DNA of 48,659 bases from an uncultured Granulicella sp. Lineage in GTDB: Bacteria; Acidobacteriota; Terriglobia; Terriglobales; Acidobacteriaceae. The stretch lies in assembly GCA_937873145.1 (NCBI GenBank), contig CALMVK010000274.1, forward strand, positions 8,390 through 57,048, in the 5' to 3' direction. Positions 17,865 to 27,002 of this stretch are shown one piece after another. The number at the start of each line of letters is the position of its first letter. Position 1 is the first letter of the stretch. A program made the translations under genes and the position numbers. The notes beneath the pieces are model-generated. The model ran no database searches, was not told the origin of the DNA, and was given only the letters and a program-made list of their open reading frames with translations.

Positions 17865-19073
17865 ATGCATGTTACTCCTAAACTTGCGGCTCAAACCCTG
17901 GCCTGGTTCGTTGCTCTTACTTGGGCCTCCCGTGCGCTGGCTGCCTTGCGCGGCCTGCCTTCGATTCCCAACTTGCTGCTTCCCGAGCATGACCTGACTC
18001 CGCCCGGCGAGCCCGCGCTGACCGTCATCGTCCCCGCGTGCAACGAGCAGCGCGATCTTCCTGCCTGCCTCCGCACGCTGCTTGCGCAGGACTATGCCAA
18101 CCTCCGCGTTGTTGCGATCGACGACCGCTCCACCGACCAGACCGGCGCGGTGCTGGACTCGCTGGCCGCCGCACAGGCCCAGCCATCCCGTTTGCAGGCG
18201 CTCCACGTGACGCAACTGCCTGCCGGCTGGCTGGGCAAAACTCATGCGATGGCGTTGGCTGCCGACCACGCCCTCGCCAGCCTTCACCCGCCCGACTTTC
18301 TTCTCTTTACCGATGCCGATGTGCTCTTCCGTCCAGACGCTCTTCGTCGCGCGCTTGCGTACGCTGTCGAGAGCCAGGCCGACCACCTCGTCCTGCCGCC
18401 TACGACCCTGATCCGCCGATGGGACGAGGCCGCGCTGCTTGGACTCTTTCAGATCTTCGGCCTGTGGGCTGCCCGACCCTGGCGCGTGGCCGACTCAAAG
18501 GCCCGCGACGCCATCGGCATCGGCGCGTTCAACCTTATCCGCACGTCCGCGTATCGGCGTGTCGGCGGCTTTGAGGCCCTGCGGATGGAGATTATCGAAG
18601 ACCTCGGCCTGGGCCGCCGGGTCAAGGCTGCGGGCCTGCGCCAACGCATTGCCTTCGGCCGCGGCCTGGTCAGCGTGCATTGGGCTTCCGGCACGCGCGG
18701 CCTTATCAACGTTGTGACCAAGAACATCTTCTCCGGCTTTCGCTTTCACGCTTCCTTGCTGCTCGGCGCCTGTGCCTGGCTGGCTGTATTCAATGTTCTG
18801 CCGTTCATCGCGTTTTGGTTCAGGCCCATGACGATTCCTGCCCTTGTCACGATCGCGTCGATGGCACTTGGCTACGTGCTGCTGGGCCGCACCTCCGGCA
18901 TCTCGGCCTGGAACGTGCTGCTTGCGCCCTTCGCCGCCTCGGCTTACTTCTATGCGCTGCTGCGCTCGATGATAGTCACGCTGTACCAGGGCGGTGTACT
19001 TTGGCGAGGGACGTTTTACTCTTTGGCCGAGCTAAGGAAGAACGCCGCACCGTTCTTCCTGGAGCCGCTGTAG
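17865..19073 (+). CDS. Family 2 glycosyltransferase (HpnB-like)
   Basis: Membrane-bound GT2 enzyme of 402 residues. One N-terminal helix is followed by the GT-A domain: TVIVPACNEQRDLPACLRTLL, VAIDDRSTDQTG, LLFTDADVLF (the DxD metal site) and MEIIEDLGLGRRVKAAG. Three to four helices close the C-terminus. The pattern, including PAGWLGKTHAM, matches glycosyltransferases found with hopanoid or carotenoid genes (HpnB/CrtQ type). No squalene or hopene gene is in the window, so the acceptor remains open. It converges on the DUF2252 gene. Confidence 0.8.
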   Translation: MHVTPKLAAQTLAWFVALTWASRALAALRGLPSIPNLLLPEHDLTPPGEPALTVIVPACNEQRDLPACLRTLLAQDYANLRVVAIDDRSTDQTGAVLDSLAAAQAQPSRLQALHVTQLPAGWLGKTHAMALAADHALASLHPPDFLLFTDADVLFRPDALRRALAYAVESQADHLVLPPTTLIRRWDEAALLGLFQIFGLWAARPWRVADSKARDAIGIGAFNLIRTSAYRRVGGFEALRMEIIEDLGLGRRVKAAGLRQRIAFGRGLVSVHWASGTRGLINVVTKNIFSGFRFHASLLLGACAWLAVFNVLPFIAFWFRPMTIPALVTIASMALGYVLLGRTSGISAWNVLLAPFAASAYFYALLRSMIVTLYQGGVLWRGTFYSLAELRKNAAPFFLEPL

Positions 19074-19120
19074 ATCGATTTTTGTTGCTGCAAAGTGGTA
19101 AGGACAACGCTTTGTGCACG

Positions 19121-20380
19121 TCAACTCACCTTGCCCAGCGCGTATCTCCGGCAATGTTCCAGGTACGCTGCTTCATGCAGCGCCGCCAGATCCAGCACGC
19201 CGGTCCAAAGCCAACGGGGGGCGTCGAGTCCTTTGGTGTGGCGGGAACGCAGCTCTTTCGACCAGGACTGCCTCTGCGCCGGCTTCATCTGCCGTCCGTG
19301 CGCGCGGCCTACTACGCCGGCCATCAACCTGGCAGTCTGGATGGCCTGCTCCTGGGTCAGGTCTTCAAGCTCAAACTTCATGTCCTGCGGGCGCAGCTCA
19401 CGCACGATCACCGGCTTGTTTTTGAGCGTGGCCGAGATCATGCGTTTGCCGAGAAACGGAGACAACGCGCAGGCTCCCGCTACGACGCGATCGGCGTGAT
19501 TTTCATACACCGTGGCACGCGGAGAACGAGGCGCCGCAGCCGCCGTGGCCTCCTTGATGTCCAGCAGATGGTAGTCGCGATGCTTCTTTTTGCCTACGCT
19601 GACCAGGAGCGCATAGCGCAGTCTGCCGAGGGAACTGCAGCCTTTCATCCAGTATGCGGCGTCGAGCAGCGTGACCTCTTCATCCTGAGTGCCAACGATG
19701 TTATGGATCAGCGTATGCAGCTTCTCTTCCTGGACGAAGGCTTCGAGCTCGACACGCTCTTGCTCGGTCAGCGCCCAATACTTGCGGCCCAAAGGAATGA
19801 CCGGCGTCACGTCCTCAATGCGCTCCTCGGCCAGGTGCTTCCAGCGGCGCTTGCTGGCCTCCTGCATCACATTGCGGATCGGCTCGATCTCCTCCGGGGT
19901 AATGTTGGCCGAGACGCCATTCAGGCGAGCGATGTAGCCTTCGATCATCTCCTCGATCATCAAGGCCGTCGTGACCCCGGGCAGGTCGGAGCTGCGCGCC
20001 GCCATGGCCAGCGACAAGCCGAGCCGCAAGAGGTCGTGCGCAGGATTGCCGACGACCGTCTGGTCGACATCGCGGACCTCAATCTCGATCCTTCCTGAGG
20101 TGTTGGCGACCGGACCCAGGTTGCCGGTGTGGCAGTCTCCGCAGATCCACACATCGGGTCCAACGGGCAAAGCTGCCGCGACCGCATCACTGGCAAGCCA
20201 TGCATAAAACTGTTTGGTATTGCCCCGCACGTAGGCATGGGCAGACTCGGACATCTTGAGTTGACGCCGTTCTTCGAGCACGGGCAGACGTTCTTTGGGC
20301 GAGGTTGAGCTTTTCTTCACGCGTTCTTCTTTCGGCTTCTTGTAGTTGGCTTGGCGAGTAGGATGCATCAATCGGCGCAC
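19121..20380 (-). CDS. DUF2252 family protein
   Basis: Protein of 419 residues. The family signature is clear: KMSESAHAYVRGNTKQFYAWL, WICGDCHTGNLGP, then VRDVDQTVVGNPAHDLLRL, a pattern recalling aminoglycoside phosphotransferase/kinase-like folds (GDCHTGN resembles the HGDxHxxN loop). Function is unproven. The C-terminal half is also conserved (MAGVVGRAHGRQM). The start could instead be the Met 4 codons in (20368). It lies 72 bases after ispG's stop on the opposite end, both on the minus strand with ispG transcribed first. Confidence 0.9.
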   Translation of the reverse strand: MRRLMHPTRQANYKKPKEERVKKSSTSPKERLPVLEERRQLKMSESAHAYVRGNTKQFYAWLASDAVAAALPVGPDVWICGDCHTGNLGPVANTSGRIEIEVRDVDQTVVGNPAHDLLRLGLSLAMAARSSDLPGVTTALMIEEMIEGYIARLNGVSANITPEEIEPIRNVMQEASKRRWKHLAEERIEDVTPVIPLGRKYWALTEQERVELEAFVQEEKLHTLIHNIVGTQDEEVTLLDAAYWMKGCSSLGRLRYALLVSVGKKKHRDYHLLDIKEATAAAAPRSPRATVYENHADRVVAGACALSPFLGKRMISATLKNKPVIVRELRPQDMKFELEDLTQEQAIQTARLMAGVVGRAHGRQMKPAQRQSWSKELRSRHTKGLDAPRWLWTGVLDLAALHEAAYLEHCRRYALGKVS

Positions 20381-20452
20381 GACAGTCTTCGGTCCGGACT
20401 AAACCGTCCACTTCCTTAAAAAGGTCGCCGCTTCAAAGACAAGAACGTGTGC

Positions 20453-21685
20453 TTACACTTCCACTGCGATGCGGCCGTAGCGCTTCTCTACATACTCGTC
20501 CAGGATGACCTGAAACTCCTCGACGATACGATCGCCCTTGAGGGTTACGAAGAGCTTGCCATCGACGTACACCGGTGCCTTTGGCTCCTCGAACGTTCCG
20601 GGAAGCGAGATGCCGATGTTGGCATGCTTGGACTCCCCCGGTCCATTGACGATACAGCCCATGACGGCGAGCTTGAGCTCTTCGACGCCCGGATACATCT
20701 TCTTCCACTCCGGCATCGATTCGACGAGATAGCTCTGGATCCGCTCGGCGAGTTCCTGGAAGTAGGTGGAGGTTGTCCTTCCACAGCCTGGACAGCTAGT
20801 CACCTGCGGCATGAAGCTGCGAATACCCAGCGACTGCAAAATTTGCTGGCCGCACCGTACCTCTTCGCTGCGGTCTCCTCCCGGCGTGGGCGTCAGCGAT
20901 ACGCGGATTGTGTCGCCGATGCCGGCCAGCAGCAACGGCGCAAGACCCGCCGTCGAAGCGACGACTCCCTTCATGCCCATGCCTGCCTCAGTCAAGCCGA
21001 GATGCAGGGCATAGTCGCAGCGCCGCGCCAGCTCCGTGTACACGTCGATCAGGTCTCGCACGCCTGAGACCTTCGCGCTCAGGATGATCTGGTTCCGCCG
21101 TAGACCGTAGCGCTCCGCAGCCGCAGCATTGTCGAGCGCAGAGACGACCATCGCCTCCATCATCACGTCCCGAGCCTCGCGCGGCTGAGGCAGTTGTGCG
21201 TTGTCGGACATCATGCGCGTCAGCAGCGCCTGATCGAGCGAGCCCCAGTTGACCCCGATGCGTACCGGCTTTTGGTGCTCCACCGCAACCTCAATCATGG
21301 TGCGGAAGTTGTCATCGTCCTTGCGCCCGATCGAGACATTGCCAGGATTGATTCTGTATTTCGCGAGTGCCCTGGCGCACTCTGGAAATTTGCGCAGCAA
21401 CAGATGCCCGTTGTAGTGGAAGTCTCCGATGATGGGAGTTTTCCAGCCCTTTTGCGCGAGTGCTGCCACGATCGCCGGCACTGCCTGCGCCGCGTCGTCG
21501 TTGTTTACCGTGATGCGCACCATCTCCGACCCAGCCCGGGCCAGGGCAGCGATCTGCTGCACGGTACTTTCAATATCTGCGGTGTCGGTGTTGGTCATCG
21601 ACTGCACAACGACCGGCGCAGCCGACCCAACGACTACCCCACCGATGTCGACGTTTGCAGCTTTTCTGCGTGTAATTTGAGGCAT
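20453..21685 (-). CDS. ispG: 4-hydroxy-3-methylbut-2-en-1-yl diphosphate synthase (flavodoxin), IspG
   Basis: Iron-sulfur enzyme of the MEP isoprenoid pathway that converts ME-cPP to HMBPP. At 410 residues it is the short bacterial form, with the N-terminal TIM barrel ([28 protein letters not shown]) and C-terminal ferredoxin-like domain. The [4Fe-4S] ligands are visible: Cys298 and Cys301 (CPGCGRT), Cys344 and Glu351 ([10 protein letters not shown]). It starts 49 bases from a divergent tRNA-Arg, so their promoters share that gap. Confidence 0.96.
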   Translation of the reverse strand: MPQITRRKAANVDIGGVVVGSAAPVVVQSMTNTDTADIESTVQQIAALARAGSEMVRITVNNDDAAQAVPAIVAALAQKGWKTPIIGDFHYNGHLLLRKFPECARALAKYRINPGNVSIGRKDDDNFRTMIEVAVEHQKPVRIGVNWGSLDQALLTRMMSDNAQLPQPREARDVMMEAMVVSALDNAAAAERYGLRRNQIILSAKVSGVRDLIDVYTELARRCDYALHLGLTEAGMGMKGVVASTAGLAPLLLAGIGDTIRVSLTPTPGGDRSEEVRCGQQILQSLGIRSFMPQVTSCPGCGRTTSTYFQELAERIQSYLVESMPEWKKMYPGVEELKLAVMGCIVNGPGESKHANIGISLPGTFEEPKAPVYVDGKLFVTLKGDRIVEEFQVILDEYVEKRYGRIAVEV

Positions 21686-21734
21686 AGCGTTGCAGTCAGT
21701 TTACCATCGGCCCTGCGATACACTAAGCCTGCGT

Positions 21735-21811
21735 GGCCCGGTAGCTCAGTTGCATAGAGCAGCGCACTCCTAACGCGAAGGTCGCAGGTTGGACTCCTGC
21801 CCGGGCCACCA
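21735..21811 (+). tRNA. tRNA-Arg (anticodon CCT)
   Basis: A 77-base cloverleaf with encoded CCA. The acceptor GGCCCGG pairs fully with CCGGGCC, the D stem is GCTC/GAGC, the anticodon loop is CTCCTAA, and the T stem is GCAGG/CCTGC. Two oddities are read directly. The D loop AGTTGCATA has C where G19 is expected and the T loop TTGGACT has G where C56 is expected, so the 19-56 pair is swapped to C-G. The anticodon stem GCGCA/CGCGA keeps three GC pairs flanked by A31-C39 and G27-A43 mismatches. TACACT at 21719-21724 may be its -10 element; the -35 is weak. Confidence 0.93.
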
Positions 21812-21861
21812 AAGGATTTGTCGCGCAGGCTCTTTCGTAAGGCTGTTGGAACTGCGCCTTG

Positions 21862-23583
21862 TTAGACCAGTGCCAATTCCAGCTTCTTGCCCGCCGCATC
21901 GACTGCGGTGAGGCGAAAGCTTCGCACCTGGCCTGCTGCCGGACGTGTCGCAGACGGGCTTGTTGCAGTTGGTTTTGGCGTACGTGAAACTTCTGTCTTC
22001 CACTTGCCTGCGAGTAGGCTGCCGAGCTGCGATAGATCCACCGGTGCGCCCGCCGACGCGCTGGCCACAACGGACTCTGCAACGGGCATGGCGCAGAGAA
22101 CCAGAATGCCCTCGCCAAGCTCCACTCGGGCCATGTGCGAGGCGTCATCGATCTCTACGATGCGCCCCGAAACTATGTCTCCAACGACATGCTCCTCCAG
22201 GAACTCATCGAGGCCTGTCGGCACCAGTTGCTTGATCGATAGCTTGAGCTGCCGCTTCTCGCGATCAATGTCGAGCACCTGTGCCTTGACTATCTCGCCC
22301 ACGCGCAGCAGGTCCGAGGGATGGTTTAGCCGCCGCTCCGCCGTGATCTCCGAGATGTGAACCATCCCCTCGACTCCAGGCGCCAGCTCCACGAAGGCAC
22401 CGAACGGGGTCAGCCGCGTGACCGGTCCTTCGATTGCCGCACCAGGATGGATGGTTTTGACGAGCTCGACCCACGGATCGCCCAAGGCCTGCTTCAAGCC
22501 CAATCCCATCCGCTTGGCCTCGGTGTCGATCGACAGGATAACGACCTCCACCTGGTCGCCCACAGCGACGACATCGGAGGGCTTGCGCACCTTCTTGCCC
22601 CAGGCCATCTCCGAGATGTGGATCAGCCCCTCGATGCCCGGGGCCAACTCTACAAACGCGCCGAACTCCGCGTCGCGCGTCACCGTTCCCGTCACCTTAT
22701 CGCCAAGGTGGAAGCGCTCGGCCACTGAGTCCCACGGGTGTGGCTGCAGTTGCTTCAGGCCTACTGCAATGCGCCGCTTGACGGGATCGCTGGCATCGAT
22801 CTTCAAGACTCTGGCCTGGATAACGTCGCCCGCACGGACGACCTCGTTGGGATGGCCAACCCGATGCCAAGCCATGTCTGAGATATGCAGCAGCGCATCC
22901 GCGCCGTTCAGGTCCACGAACGCGCCGAAGTCCGTGAGCGAGCGTACCGTGCCTTCGACGGTTTGGCCTTCGGCAAGCTCCGAGAAGCGCTGGTCGGCCT
23001 GCGCCCGAGCCTCTTCTTCGAGCACCGAGCGGCGGTCCACGATAGCATCCGGCCGGCCCGACTCGCCGCCCTCGAGATCGAGTTGCGTGATGCGTACCCG
23101 TATCGGCTGGCCGACTAGCTTTTCCATCTCCGCCGCTTCGCGCGTGCCGCTGCGCGAGGAAGGCAGAAACGCGCGCATGCCGATATCGACCGTTAGCCCG
23201 CCTTTGACCACACCGGTGACGGTGCCGGGGATTGTGCCCTTGACCTCGAAGGCTTCTTCGAGCGAGGTGTAGTCTTTGACAACCAAACCACGTTGACGAG
23301 TCAGTTCATAGTAGCCGTCGAGGTCACGGCCCTTTACGCTTACGCGGACGATATCTCCTGGCTCTACGGCTTTTTCGTCGGCACGAAATGTGCTGAGAGG
23401 CAGGACGCCTTCCGTTTTGTAGCCAATGTCGAGGAAGACGGTCTCAGCCGAGACCGCGACCACCGTGGCGTCAATCTGTTTTGAGCCTCCGCTACGGTCG
23501 ATGGCGCTGGCCCGGGAGGCGTCGTTTTCCCGCAGGAGTTGGGCAAAATCTTCGTTTTCTTCAGGTGAGAGAGGGGTATCCAC
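21862..23583 (-). CDS. rpsA: 30S ribosomal protein S1 (S1-domain RNA-binding protein)
   Basis: Protein of 573 residues built of about six OB-fold S1 repeats that hold mRNA on the small subunit. Domains 1-2 (about 35-190) are the ribosome-binding, divergent pair (VFLDIGYKTEGVLPLS; VTGVVKGGLTVDIGMRAFLPSS). Domains 3-5 are canonical, each with FGAFVxL and LLHISDMAW, LIHISEMAW or MVHISEITA. The last domain is degenerate and is followed by a Pro/Ser/Thr linker and a short basic end. The domain count fits RpsA rather than a one-domain regulator. A 13-bp hairpin lies just upstream. Confidence 0.92.
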   Translation of the reverse strand: MDTPLSPEENEDFAQLLRENDASRASAIDRSGGSKQIDATVVAVSAETVFLDIGYKTEGVLPLSTFRADEKAVEPGDIVRVSVKGRDLDGYYELTRQRGLVVKDYTSLEEAFEVKGTIPGTVTGVVKGGLTVDIGMRAFLPSSRSGTREAAEMEKLVGQPIRVRITQLDLEGGESGRPDAIVDRRSVLEEEARAQADQRFSELAEGQTVEGTVRSLTDFGAFVDLNGADALLHISDMAWHRVGHPNEVVRAGDVIQARVLKIDASDPVKRRIAVGLKQLQPHPWDSVAERFHLGDKVTGTVTRDAEFGAFVELAPGIEGLIHISEMAWGKKVRKPSDVVAVGDQVEVVILSIDTEAKRMGLGLKQALGDPWVELVKTIHPGAAIEGPVTRLTPFGAFVELAPGVEGMVHISEITAERRLNHPSDLLRVGEIVKAQVLDIDREKRQLKLSIKQLVPTGLDEFLEEHVVGDIVSGRIVEIDDASHMARVELGEGILVLCAMPVAESVVASASAGAPVDLSQLGSLLAGKWKTEVSRTPKPTATSPSATRPAAGQVRSFRLTAVDAAGKKLELALV

Positions 23584-23610
23584 ATGCTGATTCTATAGAA
23601 GCGATCCAGT

Positions 23611-23649
23611 CCGGTGCACGGAGGGAAACTGCCCTTCTCCGTGCACCGG
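23611..23649. repeat. 13-bp inverted repeat between glgX and rpsA
   Basis: CCGGTGCACGGAG (23611-23623) pairs perfectly with CTCCGTGCACCGG (23637-23649) around 13 bases. It lies 14 bases after the glgX stop and 28 bases before the rpsA start, both genes on the minus strand. It could end glgX transcripts (no T run follows) or fold in the rpsA leader. Confidence 0.6.
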
Positions 23650-23663
23650 GATTTCTGGTCGGA

Positions 23664-25778
23664 TTATTTGCCGTCGCTGAGCAGGACGAGCGAGCGGCCA
23701 CCCACAACAATTTCAGCATCCAGTTGCGCCATGGCAAACGGATCGGTGATGTTGTCCGTCTTCATGACCACCTTCCATTTGCTGTTGGTCGGCGAGGCAG
23801 GCAGCTTGAACTCCACGCCATCGGGAGCCGCATTGATGAGGATCAGGAAGGAGTCGTCTTCAACCTTATTTCCCTCTTCATCTGCCGTATCGAGCGTCAT
23901 GCCATTTAAGAACAAGGCCAGTGATTTATTCCATACAGCATTCCAGTTGCTGTCATCGAATTGTTCGCCGTTTGTGTTGTACCAGGCCACGTCGCCCATC
24001 GAACCGCGTACATCCCGGTCCTGGAAGAAATTGCGCCGATGTAGATTTGGATGACTTAGGCGCAGTTGAATCAGTTTTCCGGTGAAATCCATCAACCGTT
24101 TCCGCGGGGCATCCAAGTTCCAGTCATACCAGGTCAGCTCATTATCCTGGCAGAAAGCATTGTTGTTCCCGAGCTGCGAGCGTGCTACTTCATCGCCGCC
24201 TGCCAGCATGGGAACGCCTTGGCTCAACATCAGTGTGGCCAGGAAGTTCCGCGTCTGCCGTTCACGCAACTCGTTGATGGCCGCGTCGTCGGTTGGACCT
24301 TCCGCACCCATATTCCACGAATCATTATCGTTCGCGCCGTCTTTATTATTTTCGCCGTTGGCCTCGTTATGTTTGTCGTCATAACTGACGAGGTCGTCCA
24401 ATGTGAAACCATCGTGCGCGGTAATAAAGTTGATACTCGCGTAGGGTTTGCGGCCATCGTGCTGATAGAGATCGGACGATCCTGTCAGACGATAGGCAAA
24501 GTCCGAGAGCTGTCCTTCATCGCCTTTCCAAAAGCGCCGTACGGTATCGCGATATTTGCCATTCCACTCCGCCCAAACGATAGGGAACTGACCGACTTGA
24601 TAGCCGCCTTCTCCCACATCCCAAGGCTCCGCAATGAGCTTGATATCGGCCAGCACGGGGTCCTGGTTGATCGTATCGAAGAAGGCTGAGAGCTTCGAGA
24701 CATCGTGCAGCTCACGCGCTAGCGTAGCTGCAAGATCGAAGCGGAAGCCATCGACGTGCATCTCGATGACCCAGTAGCGCAGGGAATCCATCAACATCTT
24801 CAGCACCTGCGGATGATGCACGTTGAGCGTGTTCCCGGTGCCGGTGTAGTCCATGTAGTGGCGGCAGTCACCATCGACCATGCGGTAGTACGTCGTGTTA
24901 CAAGCGCCTTTGAAGGAGAGCGTCGGCCCTAACTGGTTGCCTTCGCAAGTATGGTTGTAAACCACGTCCAAAATGACTTCGAGTCCGGCGGCATGCAGAT
25001 CCTTGACCATCTGCTTAAACTCCTGCACCTGGCCGCCGACATCGCCCGACGAGCTGTACCGTGCCATGGGTGCGAAGTAACCCAATGTGTTGTAGCCCCA
25101 GTAGTTCGAAAGTCCCTGGTCGACTAAGTGACCGTCATCAATAAAATGATGGACTGGAAGTAACTCCACTGCAGTTACACCAAGCCGCTTCAGATAATCG
25201 ATGCTGGCTGGATGCGCAAGCCCCGCATAGGTTCCGCGTAGAGGCTCCGGAACCATCGGGTTGCGCTTCGAGTAACCTTTTACATGGACTTCATAGATGA
25301 CTGAGTCGGCCAGGGAGGTGTCCGGTTTTGAATCTCCGGCCCAGTCAAACTGATGCGAGACAACCACCGACTTTGGCACACCTGCGGCCGAGTCCTGATC
25401 ATCCTTCTGCAGGTCATCGCCTGAGGCAACATCGTAGGAAAAAATGGGTTGCTTCCAGTCCACGATGCCGCAGATAGCCTCTGCATAGGGATCGACTAAC
25501 AGCTTATTTTTATTGAAACGATAGCCGTTGTTTGGATCCCACGGGCCGTCTACACGATAGCCATACCGCTGGCCGGCTTTTACCCCAAGAATGAGTCCAT
25601 GATAGACGAATGCCGTGTGTTCTTTTAGCGGCACACACTCGGTCTGATTTCCGGCCTCATCAAAAAAACAGACCTCAACGGAGGTGGCGTGCTCGGAATA
25701 AAGAGCGAAGTTGGTCCCTTTTTGATTCAGTTTGGCGCCTAGCGGATAAGGGCGTCCAGGCAAAAGCTTGCGTGGCAT
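23664..25778 (-). CDS. glgX: Glycogen debranching enzyme GlgX (GH13 isoamylase type)
   Basis: Hydrolyses alpha-1,6 branches of glycogen or limit dextrin in the cytoplasm. At 704 residues it is of normal length. An N-terminal CBM48-like domain (PGRPYPLGAKLNQKGTNFALYS, VCFFDEAGNQ) precedes the GH13 barrel with its conserved blocks: LEVILDVVYNHTCEG, the nucleophile region GFRFDLAATLARE, LIAEPWDVG with the acid Glu, and NFITAHDGFTL with the transition-state Asp. The C-terminal beta domain ends LVLLSDGK. No other glycogen genes are near. Confidence 0.95.
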   Translation of the reverse strand: MPRKLLPGRPYPLGAKLNQKGTNFALYSEHATSVEVCFFDEAGNQTECVPLKEHTAFVYHGLILGVKAGQRYGYRVDGPWDPNNGYRFNKNKLLVDPYAEAICGIVDWKQPIFSYDVASGDDLQKDDQDSAAGVPKSVVVSHQFDWAGDSKPDTSLADSVIYEVHVKGYSKRNPMVPEPLRGTYAGLAHPASIDYLKRLGVTAVELLPVHHFIDDGHLVDQGLSNYWGYNTLGYFAPMARYSSSGDVGGQVQEFKQMVKDLHAAGLEVILDVVYNHTCEGNQLGPTLSFKGACNTTYYRMVDGDCRHYMDYTGTGNTLNVHHPQVLKMLMDSLRYWVIEMHVDGFRFDLAATLARELHDVSKLSAFFDTINQDPVLADIKLIAEPWDVGEGGYQVGQFPIVWAEWNGKYRDTVRRFWKGDEGQLSDFAYRLTGSSDLYQHDGRKPYASINFITAHDGFTLDDLVSYDDKHNEANGENNKDGANDNDSWNMGAEGPTDDAAINELRERQTRNFLATLMLSQGVPMLAGGDEVARSQLGNNNAFCQDNELTWYDWNLDAPRKRLMDFTGKLIQLRLSHPNLHRRNFFQDRDVRGSMGDVAWYNTNGEQFDDSNWNAVWNKSLALFLNGMTLDTADEEGNKVEDDSFLILINAAPDGVEFKLPASPTNSKWKVVMKTDNITDPFAMAQLDAEIVVGGRSLVLLSDGK

Positions 25779-25910
25779 GCTGGCTCACTTTCAGAAAAAA
25801 ATCTTTCGCACGAATTTTAGGAAAAGCCGGAGTCCTCAAAGTAGATGCAATTCCATGTACCTGAGTTAGACGGGAACCCAGCATCTCTCATTAAACTCAC
25901 ACTGTATCTT

Positions 25911-27002
25911 TCATCCGGACAACGCACGATAGCGTGCAATCTGCTCAAGCGTGAGCGCCTGCACATCCGCCTGCGCCGCGTGCGCGCGATACCACTCCGT
26001 CAGCCAGTCTAGCGCCTTGGCCAGTCGCAGCCGCGGTGTCCAGCCAAGCTCGGTCAGCGCACGCGTTGCATCGAGCTTTAGGTAGGCCGCCTCATGCACG
26101 CTGGGATCGCCATCCAGAAACCACGACGCATCCGCGCCCCAGGTCCGGGCCAGGTGATCCGCGATCCATGCGACTGGACGCGCATCTTCCTCTGCCGGCC
26201 CGAAGTTATACGGCTTGGCAAATCGCGCTGCATCCGGGGAGAGCAGGCACTCTGCCAGCTTGAGATAGCCGTCGATAGGCTCGAGCACATGCTGCCACGG
26301 GCGGATCGCTTGCGGCCTGCGGATGGGCACAGGGTTGCCGGCCAGAAAGCCCCGCACCAGGTCCGGAATCAGGCGGTCGACTGCCCAGTCCCCGCCGCCG
26401 ATCACGTTGCCTGCTCGCGCCGTGGCAATGGCTACCCTGTGGTCTGCGTAGCGCTCGAGTGGAAAATACGATTGACGAAATGCTGCCGTTACCAGCTCCG
26501 CGCAGGCCTTCGAGCTCGAGTAAGGATCGTACCCGCCCAGGCGATCGGTCTCTTTGAAAGCTTCGCCTGTTTCGGGATTTTCATAGACTTTGTCTGTCGT
26601 CACCGAGACCACTGCTCGCACCGAGGGCGTTCGCCTGACTGCGTCGAGCACCCGCGCTGTCCCCACCACATTCGTCTCGTAGGTCAGCAGCGGATCGGCA
26701 TAGGAGAGCCGCACTAAGGGCTGCGCCGCCAGGTGAAACACGACCTCCGGAGCGAAGCTTGTCATGGCTGCATCGAGTGCCTTGCCGTCGCGAAGATCTC
26801 CGCGCACATCCTCGACCTTGGTGGCGATGCGCGCTTCGGTAAAGAGGTTTGGCGTGGTCTCTGGAGCGAGTGCAAATCCGCGCACTTCGGCGCCAAGTTG
26901 AGTCAGCCAAAGCGCCAGCCAGCCGCCCTTGAAGCCGGTATGCCCGGTGACGAAGACGCGTTTGCCTTGCCAGGAAAAGCTTGCCCTTACCACGTCTTCC
27001 AT
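25911..27002 (-). CDS. rfbG: CDP-glucose 4,6-dehydratase
   Basis: Short-chain dehydrogenase-type enzyme of 363 residues that makes CDP-4-keto-6-deoxyglucose from CDP-glucose with bound NAD. The Rossmann start VFVTGHTGFKGGWLALWL has the GxxGxxG loop; SVTTDKVYEN holds the Thr/Asp/Lys catalytic group; GGYDPYSSSKACAE holds the Tyr-x3-Lys pair. The open frame continues upstream to 27482, but that part lies inside rfbF in another frame, so the start was set at 27002. It overlaps rfbF's end by 16 bases, giving a coupled rfbF-rfbG pair. Confidence 0.95.
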   Translation of the reverse strand: MEDVVRASFSWQGKRVFVTGHTGFKGGWLALWLTQLGAEVRGFALAPETTPNLFTEARIATKVEDVRGDLRDGKALDAAMTSFAPEVVFHLAAQPLVRLSYADPLLTYETNVVGTARVLDAVRRTPSVRAVVSVTTDKVYENPETGEAFKETDRLGGYDPYSSSKACAELVTAAFRQSYFPLERYADHRVAIATARAGNVIGGGDWAVDRLIPDLVRGFLAGNPVPIRRPQAIRPWQHVLEPIDGYLKLAECLLSPDAARFAKPYNFGPAEEDARPVAWIADHLARTWGADASWFLDGDPSVHEAAYLKLDATRALTELGWTPRLRLAKALDWLTEWYRAHAAQADVQALTLEQIARYRALSG

